IMG/VR virus record: IMGVR_UViG_3300010396_000052 | Span: 1 to 53,003 of that record | DNA length: 53,003 nucleotides | Direction: 5' to 3' (one strand) | Source: a virus | In this document: piece after piece, positions 22,254 through 29,934 of the stretch | Position numbering within the stretch: the first letter of the stretch is position 1 | Layout of the letters: each line of letters begins with the position of its first letter | Notes under the pieces: model-generated | Database searches by the model: none | Told to the model about the DNA's origin: nothing | Seen by the model: only the letters and a program-made list of their open reading frames with translations | Translations under genes and position numbers: made by a program

Positions 22254-22616
22254 ATGGCTCCAACGAATCTATTCGGACGAAAAAAGTACGACGTTGCGTC
22301 CACTATAGTTAATGTGCCGAACGGCGCTAGCATCGCACGCATAAGTTTTTCTAGACATTGTACTGCTAGTCCTACTGGATGGAATGACCCCAAAGATGAA
22401 TTGACTTGGAAAGTAGAACAGTTCTCGAATAATGCATGGATACTTTTGGGATCATCCACCACGATGGGTGGGATTATAACTGAGCCCACGGGAGAAGAAA
22501 ATACAATTAGTTGGGACGAGACTCCGCTACTTCCGGGCGGTGATCGAAGACTAAGAATTAGTCTCCGTCCTAATGGTATGCCTGTTGATACCGAAGGCTT
22601 TATTGAATGGCTTTAG
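22254..22616 (+). CDS. Putative virion protein (120 aa)
   Basis: Starts MAPTNLFGRKKYDVASTIVN two bases after the previous stop. A beta-sandwich pattern with ARISFSRHC, LTWKVEQFSNNAWILLG and RRLRISLRPNGMP. Ends overlapping the next gene by 10 bases. Composition matches the neighbouring appendage proteins. No named family. Confidence 0.5.
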   Translation: MAPTNLFGRKKYDVASTIVNVPNGASIARISFSRHCTASPTGWNDPKDELTWKVEQFSNNAWILLGSSTTMGGIITEPTGEENTISWDETPLLPGGDRRLRISLRPNGMPVDTEGFIEWL

Positions 22617-24094
22617 TACAATCAGCCTTTAAATCTGCTGGAGCAGTAACCAGCTCGACGCTAGCTTTCCCGAGTGCAGTTGTCGGCGGGCACGCCAAAT
22701 TTTGCATATTATTTATTGGGCAAGGCACAGCTACTGCAGCAGCTTCTGATAATTTAGATGGCTCGTATTCAGTTGATGTTTCATTAGTTGCTAGTAGCAC
22801 CGAAGCTGCTATTGCCTCAAAGCTTAATGCAACTGCTGGTTCAACTACTGTAACTGCTACTCAAACTAGCGGCGCGGGGCAGTTGCGCTTCATTATTGCT
22901 GAGCGCGATGATATCGCCACTTCAGCAGCATTAGACCAGACTGCCAGCGCTACTAACACTTTCGCTTCCGTATTTCAATGTGGTACTACAGCTACTACTA
23001 CTTTCGCCAGCGAAATAGGCATAGTTGCAGCTTTATTCAATGCTTCTCCCGCCGCAGTAACGCCGTCGTCCGGTTGGACCATTGATCCTACTAGTAATAC
23101 TAAAGTTTGGGCAGCTTATCAGACCTTTACTAGCACAGGTGCCCAGACAGCCTCGTTTACGATTACTCCACCGCCCAGTACAGTAGCCGGTCCCGGAGTT
23201 ATCGCCACTTATAAGTCTATATCAGCTACTCCTCCCACACTTACCGCCGGGGTGGGTACTTTCGCTTTATCAGGCGAGATTGCTACTCTTTCAACAAGTA
23301 ATGGGTCTTTTAGCCTGCCGCTGGCTGTAGGCAGTTTCTCCTTTGTCGGGGAAAGCGTCACCCTAATACAGACGGGCAGTTTCACTATAGTCGCCCAGCC
23401 GGGATCTTTCGATTTAATCGGAGGTTTGGGAAATAGTGATTACGCAATTGATGCGTCAGTAACTTCTTTCGCACTATTTGGTCCTCCGGTAACTCTAACT
23501 GGCCCCAGTGGTACTGTATTCTCTCTTACTACGTCTCCGGGACTTTTTGGAGTCTCTGGTTTTAGCTCGACAGGCTCTCAGAGCATACAGTTCTCCTTAG
23601 TCCTCCTCGGGCAAACTTACAGCACTTTAGGGTTCGATATCTCAGGATCGCTGCAAAGCGGCCAATGTGTAGGGGGCATCCCGCTTCCGGGACAGTTACT
23701 CAACATAGAAATCATTACCGATGCTTTCCAGAAGATTGGTATTGTGGACGAGACTTCCGTACCGTCCGCGGAACAAGGAGCTAACGGACTGCGAATCCTA
23801 AATGATTACTTACTTAATCAAGCAGCGGACGGCCTTCGCCTTGGGTGGTTTAAGCAGACAGATCTTTCAGCTATAGCGCCCCTTAGGCAAGAAGATGTAT
23901 TTGGAGTCAAATTGCTTCTGGCTAGACAGTTAGCTACTCACTACGGCATAACTGTTCAGGATCCAATTCTTCTTCAGAATATGGAAGAAGCAGAACGTAT
24001 GCTGACTAAGCGCTCTCTGGCTTACTTCGAGAGTGATCTATCTGAACTCTCGCGGCCGCAAGGCGGACCGTGGGGCGGCCCAAACTGGTTCTAA
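22607..24094 (+). CDS. Fusion: decorated repeat protein with P22 gp4-like adaptor domain (495 aa)
   Basis: Residues 1-205 are a Thr/Ala-rich beta domain. Residues 214-320 hold about five copies of the G-(T/S)-F-x-L-x-G motif found in the protein at 6135. Residues 365-475 (IEIITDAFQKIGIVDET, PSAEQGANGLRILNDYLLNQ, DVFGVKLLLARQLATHYGI, MEEAERMLTKRSL) show the helical pattern of P22 gp4-type tail accessory / head-completion factors, which seal the portal. Normally that domain is a separate protein of about 160 residues; here it is the C-terminal part of a larger surface protein. The following hub gene (25186) supports the adaptor role. Confidence 0.65.
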   Translation: MALVQSAFKSAGAVTSSTLAFPSAVVGGHAKFCILFIGQGTATAAASDNLDGSYSVDVSLVASSTEAAIASKLNATAGSTTVTATQTSGAGQLRFIIAERDDIATSAALDQTASATNTFASVFQCGTTATTTFASEIGIVAALFNASPAAVTPSSGWTIDPTSNTKVWAAYQTFTSTGAQTASFTITPPPSTVAGPGVIATYKSISATPPTLTAGVGTFALSGEIATLSTSNGSFSLPLAVGSFSFVGESVTLIQTGSFTIVAQPGSFDLIGGLGNSDYAIDASVTSFALFGPPVTLTGPSGTVFSLTTSPGLFGVSGFSSTGSQSIQFSLVLLGQTYSTLGFDISGSLQSGQCVGGIPLPGQLLNIEIITDAFQKIGIVDETSVPSAEQGANGLRILNDYLLNQAADGLRLGWFKQTDLSAIAPLRQEDVFGVKLLLARQLATHYGITVQDPILLQNMEEAERMLTKRSLAYFESDLSELSRPQGGPWGGPNWF

Positions 24095-25189
24095 ATGCCT
24101 CGTAGACTTAATATCAATTTCGGCGGCGCTCCGATTACCTTTCAGGCTTCAGTCGGCAGATCGTGGGTACAAGGCGCTCCTCAAGCCCTTTCTACTACTC
24201 AACCCGCTAGTGCTTGTAATCTAGCTACCCCGCTGCACACAGTTACTGCTAATAATGGTGGGGCTCACGCTTTCGATTACTTTGGCCCCTTTACAGGAGT
24301 CCAAGGACCAACTGCGAAGTACACAGTCCAGATTGATGACTGGGGTCCCATTACCGGACCGTTGACTCTCAACTGTAACGACCATACTTGCTGGAATTCT
24401 ATCATTACCCTGACTTCAGATCAGGGAACTAGTTGCTATCCTGACGTTACTCGTGGTTGGACTTTCAATAGTCAAATCATGTTGGACAACTCCACGTCTG
24501 GTAATAACTGGACTACCCTATCAGGGATGGGAGTTCAAGTTTCAGCGCTGACTAAGTGCCACATTAAGTGGGGCATGACAGTTCCTACAGCGGTTAATAC
24601 TAATAATAAAGTCCACCGCTGGGATGCCTTAATAGACACTTATCTGCACAATACACAGACTCCGAGTGCTGCTACTAATCCTATTACTGATATCCAGATT
24701 ATGCAGACTCTATCCGACCAGCCTTTGGCCGGCCAGCCTGCGAACCAGTCCGGATTCTGGGCATCCTCTCTAGCCACTTCTCATGGTTTCCTAAAGACCA
24801 TTGGAGGAGTCCAATACGCTATGGCAATTGATATGTCAGGGACTTCAAGTTTCGTTGCCGCGGGTGGGCATGTTATGACCTTATTCCCAACGCCCACCAG
24901 CTGGAGTTCTAGTAGTGGCATTAGTGGAACCTTCTGGGGTCAACAGAATCTAGTCCACGATATGGACCAGATCATTGCGTACTTCAATTCTTCTAACCCT
25001 ACGGACGATAATGGCACTCCTATTAAGAACGCAGCGGGAACCACGATTACTAGTCCGTTAATTGCTTCTACTCAGTTCCTTACGGCTGTGAACGCTGGAT
25101 ATGAATTAGACTTCGGATCGGCCGGCAACTTTACTTGGACCACCAATAGTTTTGGTGTAGCCATGCAGAATGAGCCCGATAACTTTTGA
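24095..25189 (+). CDS. Virion appendage protein, third paralog by N-terminus (364 aa)
   Basis: The N-terminus MPRRLNINFGGAPITFQASV followed by G-R-x-W repeats the tag of the proteins at 19888 and 21085, but the body is different: YFGPFTG, YTVQIDDWGPITGP, CHIKWGMTVPTAVNTN, VQYAMAIDMSGTSSF, and a C-terminal strand series ending TWTTNSFGVAMQNEP. The body has the look of a lectin or glycanase-like jelly roll (a GH12-like fold crossed my mind, without visible catalytic pair). Suggests a modular design: constant docking tag, exchangeable body. Confidence 0.5.
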   Translation: MPRRLNINFGGAPITFQASVGRSWVQGAPQALSTTQPASACNLATPLHTVTANNGGAHAFDYFGPFTGVQGPTAKYTVQIDDWGPITGPLTLNCNDHTCWNSIITLTSDQGTSCYPDVTRGWTFNSQIMLDNSTSGNNWTTLSGMGVQVSALTKCHIKWGMTVPTAVNTNNKVHRWDALIDTYLHNTQTPSAATNPITDIQIMQTLSDQPLAGQPANQSGFWASSLATSHGFLKTIGGVQYAMAIDMSGTSSFVAAGGHVMTLFPTPTSWSSSSGISGTFWGQQNLVHDMDQIIAYFNSSNPTDDNGTPIKNAAGTTITSPLIASTQFLTAVNAGYELDFGSAGNFTWTTNSFGVAMQNEPDNF

Positions 25190-26640
25190 AAAAGCAAATT
25201 AAATTAGCCCTACCCACCGGCTCTTATCAGACTAGAGATCCTAGGGCTAGTTCTAAGCGTTTGATTAATGCCTTTAGCGAGATCCAGCCGCAAACCGCGA
25301 TGATGGATCTCAAGCAGATTATGCCGCCGATCACCATTCGTAGGATGGCCGGCATTACTGAATTTTGTGACGATGGTACAGGTAATCCCCTTCGCGGTAT
25401 TTGGGAAATGGCTGGCAATGTGTACGTTGTTATTGGACCTACCTTATACTACGTTACTCCCTCTGGGACTCTACAACAGGTAGGTACAGGCATAACTGGA
25501 ACCAGCTTTGTCCGCATGTCGGACAATACAGCTTGCTTATTTATACTAGTACCCAACAGTTCATCGGCATGGGTTTACACGGCTCAAAATGGATTCTCAC
25601 AATTCACCGATCCTACGTTCTTACAGAACGGGGCCATAGATGTTTGGTTCCTAGATTCCTATTTCGTCTTCTTAGCCCTCACAGGTAGAACATTTTATAA
25701 CGACGACGGCCAAGTTGTCTCGGGGCAAGGATATCCCACGTTCGTCTCCGGCGCTGAGTTCCCTAGAGAATTCGGCACCGATCCTTTTGTAGGATTCTGT
25801 ATAGACCACAGAGAGGCGCTATTCTTCGGTAGGTATACTTCGGAGGGATTCGTTAATGCCGGGAATCCTGCCTTTAGCCCTTTCGGTAGTGCTCCTGATA
25901 GTTTTATGCAGATTGGTTGCCATCCCGATTGCGCCTATACAATTGCGCTCCAAGACCAGTCCGTATTCTGGGTAGCAAACGACAGAACAGTGCGCAGGCG
26001 CAACGGACAGACCCCAATGCGAGTATCGAATTCGGGCATCGAGTCTTTATTAGAGACCGCTGATCTAACAGGTTCCTACGCTCTATGTCCTACGATTGCC
26101 GGCCACGCCTTATGGGTGCTCACAATGCCGCAAGAAGGCAAGAGTATCGCCTACGATTGCCTAACCACCGAGTGGTTTGAGCTTTCTAGTTTTAAACTAG
26201 GATACTGGAGACCACTAGCCTACAAGAACGTGCTGGGTAAGCAATTTGTGGGGGATTCTAAGTCCGGTAAATTAGGGTTCCTAGATACCACGGTGTTCAC
26301 TGAATTTGGGGAAACGATAGCTACCGAGTTTGAGACCCAATCCGTATATGAAGACCACAACCGCATTACTCATAGAAGGGTAGAAGTTGTTATGACTGCC
26401 GGTAGTGGTTCTGATTTAACCACCCCTACTAGAATTACGTTGCTTAGTTCGGATGATTCTGGAGTCACTTTCAGGGCTAATGCGCCTAAAGATTTAGGCT
26501 TACCGGGAGAACGAGTGACTAGGGCTGTATGGACAAACTTAGGGCAGAGCAGAGATCGAGTCTACAAGGTCGAAATCAGCGATCCCAGCGTCTTGTTCGC
26601 AGTAGATATAACGGCTGAGATAGATGTCAATTATCACTAA
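25186..26640 (+). CDS. Tail hub / DNA-stabilisation protein, P22 gp10-like (484 aa)
   Basis: TTG start overlapping the upstream TGA (TTGA). N-terminus IKLALPTGSYQTRDPRASSK then RLINAFSEIQP, a beta-propeller-like middle with repeated short strands (GNVYVVIGPTLYYVTPSG, NGAIDVWFLDSYFVF) and FGRYTSEGFVNAGN...FMQIGCHPDC match the P22 gp10 packaged-DNA-stabilisation family. Length (484) is close to P22 gp10 (472). It sits below the adaptor in the tail and holds the needle and spikes. Directly after the gp4-like fusion gene, as in P22-type tails. Confidence 0.8.
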   Translation: MKKQIKLALPTGSYQTRDPRASSKRLINAFSEIQPQTAMMDLKQIMPPITIRRMAGITEFCDDGTGNPLRGIWEMAGNVYVVIGPTLYYVTPSGTLQQVGTGITGTSFVRMSDNTACLFILVPNSSSAWVYTAQNGFSQFTDPTFLQNGAIDVWFLDSYFVFLALTGRTFYNDDGQVVSGQGYPTFVSGAEFPREFGTDPFVGFCIDHREALFFGRYTSEGFVNAGNPAFSPFGSAPDSFMQIGCHPDCAYTIALQDQSVFWVANDRTVRRRNGQTPMRVSNSGIESLLETADLTGSYALCPTIAGHALWVLTMPQEGKSIAYDCLTTEWFELSSFKLGYWRPLAYKNVLGKQFVGDSKSGKLGFLDTTVFTEFGETIATEFETQSVYEDHNRITHRRVEVVMTAGSGSDLTTPTRITLLSSDDSGVTFRANAPKDLGLPGERVTRAVWTNLGQSRDRVYKVEISDPSVLFAVDITAEIDVNYH

Positions 26641-27107
26641 TGGGCACTAAACTACAAGTCAAGCCGGGCCTTAGTGCCCCCCAAGTAACAAGCATCCCAG
26701 ATAAATGGGACCCACAATGGTTCCGAAGATTCATTACTAATTATCTTGGGGCTCAAGCTGGAACTGTCTCTATAACTGGGGGAGGGTTTAGCCCTGTGCC
26801 CACGGGGGTATTAAATTATACTTATGTCCCCGGAGCTTTCGCTATCGTTAATCTTGGTTTATTTGGCACCAGCGCTGCTAATACTTTCACGTTGAGTCCA
26901 TTACCCAATTATTTAATACCTAAAACTATGTCTACTCAGACTATGCCTGCCTTAATTGAAGATAATGGGGTGGAGGTTGTTGGGGGGGCTTTAGGGGTAA
27001 GCGCAGGAAGTAATATAATAACTATGTTTCTCAACGGCAGTACTACTGGTTGGACCCCCTCTGGTGCTAAAGGAATGGATGGTAACTATGTTTGGCTTCT
27101 CACATGA
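26640..27107 (+). CDS. Putative tail-associated protein (155 aa)
   Basis: Starts MGTKLQVKPGLSAPQVTSIP one base overlapping the hub stop. An N-terminal helix (KWDPQWFRRFITNYLGAQ) precedes a Gly/Thr/Ser-rich beta region from residue 42. Between hub and lysis genes, where some P22-like phages carry the needle or a small spike-tip protein; no needle-like heptads are visible, so I leave it as a probable tail protein. Confidence 0.45.
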   Translation: MGTKLQVKPGLSAPQVTSIPDKWDPQWFRRFITNYLGAQAGTVSITGGGFSPVPTGVLNYTYVPGAFAIVNLGLFGTSAANTFTLSPLPNYLIPKTMSTQTMPALIEDNGVEVVGGALGVSAGSNIITMFLNGSTTGWTPSGAKGMDGNYVWLLT

Positions 27108-27340
27108 TATATCTCGATGACCACCGTCCGGCCCTACTGGCTACCGGAGCTTCCTTAGGAACCGCAGCAATACACTCAATGCTTACTTCCGATATTCCAC
27201 ATAATTTAGAAATGCTGCGCTTTTGGTTAGGCGTTGGCGGGCAGGTTGCTGGTATCCTTTCAGGTCTTGCTGCTTTAACTTGGTATGCCTACAGTATATA
27301 CAAGAAGAGTAAAGATAATGGATCAGAGACTGATCAATGA
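27104..27340 (+). CDS. Holin-like membrane protein (78 aa)
   Basis: ATG at 27104 overlapping the upstream TGA (ATGA). Two hydrophobic segments, about residues 11-27 and 43-65, separated by a charged turn, and a hydrophilic charged C-terminus (YKKSKDNGSETDQ). Size, topology and position directly before the endolysin fit a class II holin, which would form the membrane hole that releases endolysin. A second candidate follows the endolysin. Confidence 0.6.
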   Translation: MIYLDDHRPALLATGASLGTAAIHSMLTSDIPHNLEMLRFWLGVGGQVAGILSGLAALTWYAYSIYKKSKDNGSETDQ

Positions 27341-27761
27341 CGTACAGGCTGCAGAAGGACTACGTCTTAGGGCCTATCGAGATTCAAAAGGATTTTGGAC
27401 AATTGGGTACGGCCACTATTTGTTACCCCAAGATCGAGACTGGAGTAGCTACAGTATTTCCTCCGACGACGCTAACATTTTTCTGCAATCCGATTTACGG
27501 GATGCCTATCACGACGGACTTACCTTGCCTGAGTGGGGAAGTCTCGATACCGATTGCAGACAAAACTCAATCATCGAGTTAGTATTTAATTTAGGGTATC
27601 ACAAGTGGATACCGTTCAAGAAGACCCGAGCTTGCATCCAGATTCAGGACTGGCCGGGAGCCCACGACAATCTTCTGGACAGCGACTGGGCTACCGAAGT
27701 GGGCACAACGAGATCAAACCGATTAGCAAACTACTTACTAAAGGGTTCCTATCCAAGCTGA
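27318..27761 (+). CDS. Endolysin, T4-lysozyme-like (GH24) muramidase (147 aa)
   Basis: The catalytic triad E13, D22 and T28 is in AAEGLRLRAYRDSKGFWTIG with exactly the E-x8-D-x5-T spacing of T4 lysozyme; GYGHYL follows. The ATG at 27318 is chosen because it places the triad at the usual distance; an upstream in-frame start at 27285 would add an odd basic leader. There is no signal sequence, so export needs a holin. It overlaps the holin-like gene by 23 bases. Confidence 0.85.
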   Translation: MDQRLINDVQAAEGLRLRAYRDSKGFWTIGYGHYLLPQDRDWSSYSISSDDANIFLQSDLRDAYHDGLTLPEWGSLDTDCRQNSIIELVFNLGYHKWIPFKKTRACIQIQDWPGAHDNLLDSDWATEVGTTRSNRLANYLLKGSYPS

Positions 27762-27931
27762 TGATCCTCGGTCTAATGACCGGAATGCATATCTCGGCTA
27801 CGGTATTCCTTTTCATGTACCCCACACCGGCTAATTTCTTAACTTGGTCTGGAGTCACCACAGCTATTATTGGCGTGGTCCACTATTTCTTAACTAGACA
27901 AGAGTGCCACGATGCTGACTCTAAGCCTTAG
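27761..27931 (+). CDS. Small two-helix membrane protein, holin/antiholin candidate (56 aa)
   Basis: The ATG at 27761 overlaps the endolysin stop (TGATG). Two membrane segments at residues 2-20 and 27-45, then a polar tail RQECHDADSKP. With the protein at 27104 this brackets the endolysin with two membrane proteins, a typical holin plus antiholin arrangement. Which is which cannot be decided here. Confidence 0.55.
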   Translation: MILGLMTGMHISATVFLFMYPTPANFLTWSGVTTAIIGVVHYFLTRQECHDADSKP

Positions 27932-28367
27932 GGACTATCTATACCTAGCTATTATAGCAATAGTAGGTTTCTGTGCTTGGGATCTCTACCACCACGGAGA
28001 ATTAAAAGTAGAAGCCAAAGATAAGGCTTTAGTAGAAGCTCAAAAAGTTCATGTTGCTGAAGTCAAATCTCAAGTCCAAATTCAACTACAAAAGGCAATC
28101 GCCGACTATGAAGCTGCTCACTCTACTCCCATTGTCGATCCTCCTAGCCTCGTGTGCCGCGTTTCAGCGCCCCGTAGTAGCACCGTGCCCCACGATGGAA
28201 GCTCCTCCAGCAAAGGCAATGGAGGAACCTCAGTACCAGACGAGAGTACGGTCCCATTTAACCCCGCCCCAGCCGTCCTCGAAGACGGACGAGACGCAGA
28301 CGCCCAAGTGAAGCTTCTACAGGACTATATTAGAACTTGTCAATCAGTAGGGATATGTAAGAAATGA
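27912..28367 (+). CDS. i-spanin (Rz-like), inner-membrane subunit (151 aa)
   Basis: N-terminal membrane anchor (residues 8-26, YLYLAIIAIVGFCAWDLY) followed by a long charged helix (residues 29-70) and a C-terminal periplasmic part ending in a short helix with two Cys. The lipoprotein ORF at 28108-28311 lies entirely inside it in another frame, the classical embedded Rz/Rz1 layout. Spanins fuse inner and outer membranes in the last step of lysis of Gram-negative hosts. Confidence 0.75.
   Translation: MLTLSLRDYLYLAIIAIVGFCAWDLYHHGELKVEAKDKALVEAQKVHVAEVKSQVQIQLQKAIADYEAAHSTPIVDPPSLVCRVSAPRSSTVPHDGSSSSKGNGGTSVPDESTVPFNPAPAVLEDGRDADAQVKLLQDYIRTCQSVGICKK
28108..28311 (+). CDS. o-spanin (Rz1-like) lipoprotein embedded in the i-spanin gene (67 aa)
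   Basis: Starts MKLLTLLPLSILLASCAAF: a short lipoprotein signal with lipobox LLAS-C (C16). The mature part is Pro-rich (APCPTMEAPPAK, HLTPPQPSS), as in Rz1 proteins. It is wholly contained in the +1 frame of the i-spanin gene. An in-frame upstream ATG at 28051 would bury the signal peptide, so the start at 28108 is used. Confidence 0.75.
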   Translation: MKLLTLLPLSILLASCAAFQRPVVAPCPTMEAPPAKAMEEPQYQTRVRSHLTPPQPSSKTDETQTPK

Positions 28368-28996
28368 TGGAGCATATCTACCACAAGGAGGGCCAAGCTG
28401 GAGTCCTTCACATGCGAGAAGTAGGGGCTATCCATCCTATGACTTTAGCCGAGATTAATCACGAACTGGACCAGCATCCCGAATTATGGAACGAGTACCG
28501 ATACCGCACAGAGCACAAGCTTAGTCCGCATCGGGAAGCGGACGATATCTGGTTCCGTTACAACGATATCAAGAATTTAGATCCAGAGAACCCAAAAGCT
28601 TTTAATGACGAACACGTGGCTGTCTGGTATCCCAATATAGAAAAATGCCCCTCAGTCCGGCTGCTAGTGGAACAAGTAGCCTTCGAACTGGGGGCAAATA
28701 CAATCGGTGCAGTTTTAGTGACTAGGGTGCCTGCATATAAACAAATCTATTGGCACGCGGATGCGGGCTGGCACGCAGAAGCCCACCGAAAATTCCTAGT
28801 CCTTATTCGGGGCAATAAAGAGCAAAGCTTCGAGTTCGAAGATGAACAGATGTTTGCTAATCAAGGGGATTGTTTCGAGTTCCAGAACGAATTCCCTCAC
28901 AGAGTCCTTAATCCTACAGATCAGGAAAGGATCTCATTAATCATCTGTTTAAGAGATTTCAATAAGGAGAGTACAGTATGCCATGGGGCGCACTAG
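28364..28996 (+). CDS. Aspartyl/asparaginyl beta-hydroxylase-like 2OG-Fe(II) enzyme (210 aa)
   Basis: Double-stranded beta-helix with the iron ligands H131-x-D133 in IYWHADAGWH and H179 in FPHRVLN, and a likely 2-oxoglutarate-binding Arg at 189 (QERISLIICLR). The pattern fits the aspartyl/asparaginyl hydroxylase family, which hydroxylates protein side chains. The gene sits between spanin and ejection protein genes and overlaps both neighbours, so it belongs to the late unit. Likely substrates are virion proteins or the host surface; not visible from sequence. Confidence 0.7.
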   Translation: MMEHIYHKEGQAGVLHMREVGAIHPMTLAEINHELDQHPELWNEYRYRTEHKLSPHREADDIWFRYNDIKNLDPENPKAFNDEHVAVWYPNIEKCPSVRLLVEQVAFELGANTIGAVLVTRVPAYKQIYWHADAGWHAEAHRKFLVLIRGNKEQSFEFEDEQMFANQGDCFEFQNEFPHRVLNPTDQERISLIICLRDFNKESTVCHGAH

Positions 28997-29934
28997 TTGG
29001 TGGTGCATTAGGCTTAGTCGGCGCGAGCATGCAGTCGTCGGCGGCCTCCGATGCTGCCAACGCGCAAACTCAGGCTAGTCAGAATTCAATAGCTGAGCAA
29101 GAACGCGAATTTAACCTCATTCAGCAGATGCTGGGTCCGCAAAGGAACCTAGGTTATGGTGCTATGGGGCAACTTGCTGGCCTATTTGGTCTGCCTAATC
29201 CAAACGCTACTTCTACGAATAGTTTATTCCCGGCCAATCCCTCTAATAGTATTGGCCCGCAGTCCGGTGGTGCATTTGGAAGTCCTTTAATGCAAGGTGG
29301 CTTCGGACCTCAGGCCGCGGCAGTTGCCGGGGGTGGCGGGGCTCCGGGAGGGGGATTTGGAATCCTTCATTCCCCGGCTTTGAAAGGTGCAGGTGGGACG
29401 GGCATTCTGTCTGGAAGCCCAACTCCAGCCTCGCCGTCAACTAATGGCGGACCAAACTATTCTAGCTTCTTTAACACTCCGGGATTTGGATTTACTCTCA
29501 ATACCGGCCTTCAGGCAATCAATAGGAATGCTTCCGCCAATGGCGGACTCTACACTCCCAATACAATGAATGCATTGGGCAACTATGCCGAAGGCGTAGC
29601 TAGCACTCAGTATAATAACTACGTAAACCAGCTACTTCAGATGGCAGGACTCGGCGGAGCGGCTGTCAGCGGTACAGCTGGGGCAGCGCAAGGGGTTGGT
29701 AATAATATTTCCAGCAATCTGCTCAGCGCCGGCAATGCGAATGCCAGCGGCATCCTCGGAAGTTCCAATGCTTGGGGTTCTGCCATTAAACAAATTGGCG
29801 GCAGCATTACAGCTGGAAACTTTAATGGACTCTTTAGCGGAGGAGGCGGTGGCGGCGCAGGATGGCTTGGAGCGGGAACCGGAGGTACTCCGGGAGCCGG
29901 GGATCCTAGCGCCTACGATGGAGGCTTCTCTTAA
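28978..29934 (+). CDS. DNA ejection protein, P22 gp7-like (318 aa)
   Basis: Begins MPWGALVGGALGLVGASMQS, a glycine-zipper hydrophobic segment, followed by DAANAQTQASQNSIAEQERE-type helix (NAQTQ...) and a very Gly/Ala/Ser/Asn-rich body with runs of six Gly near residue 285. This is the usual look of the first ejection protein in P22-like phages. Followed by two larger ejection proteins, the same order of three as in P22 (7-20-16). It would be expelled into the host envelope ahead of DNA. Confidence 0.65.
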   Translation: MPWGALVGGALGLVGASMQSSAASDAANAQTQASQNSIAEQEREFNLIQQMLGPQRNLGYGAMGQLAGLFGLPNPNATSTNSLFPANPSNSIGPQSGGAFGSPLMQGGFGPQAAAVAGGGGAPGGGFGILHSPALKGAGGTGILSGSPTPASPSTNGGPNYSSFFNTPGFGFTLNTGLQAINRNASANGGLYTPNTMNALGNYAEGVASTQYNNYVNQLLQMAGLGGAAVSGTAGAAQGVGNNISSNLLSAGNANASGILGSSNAWGSAIKQIGGSITAGNFNGLFSGGGGGGAGWLGAGTGGTPGAGDPSAYDGGFS

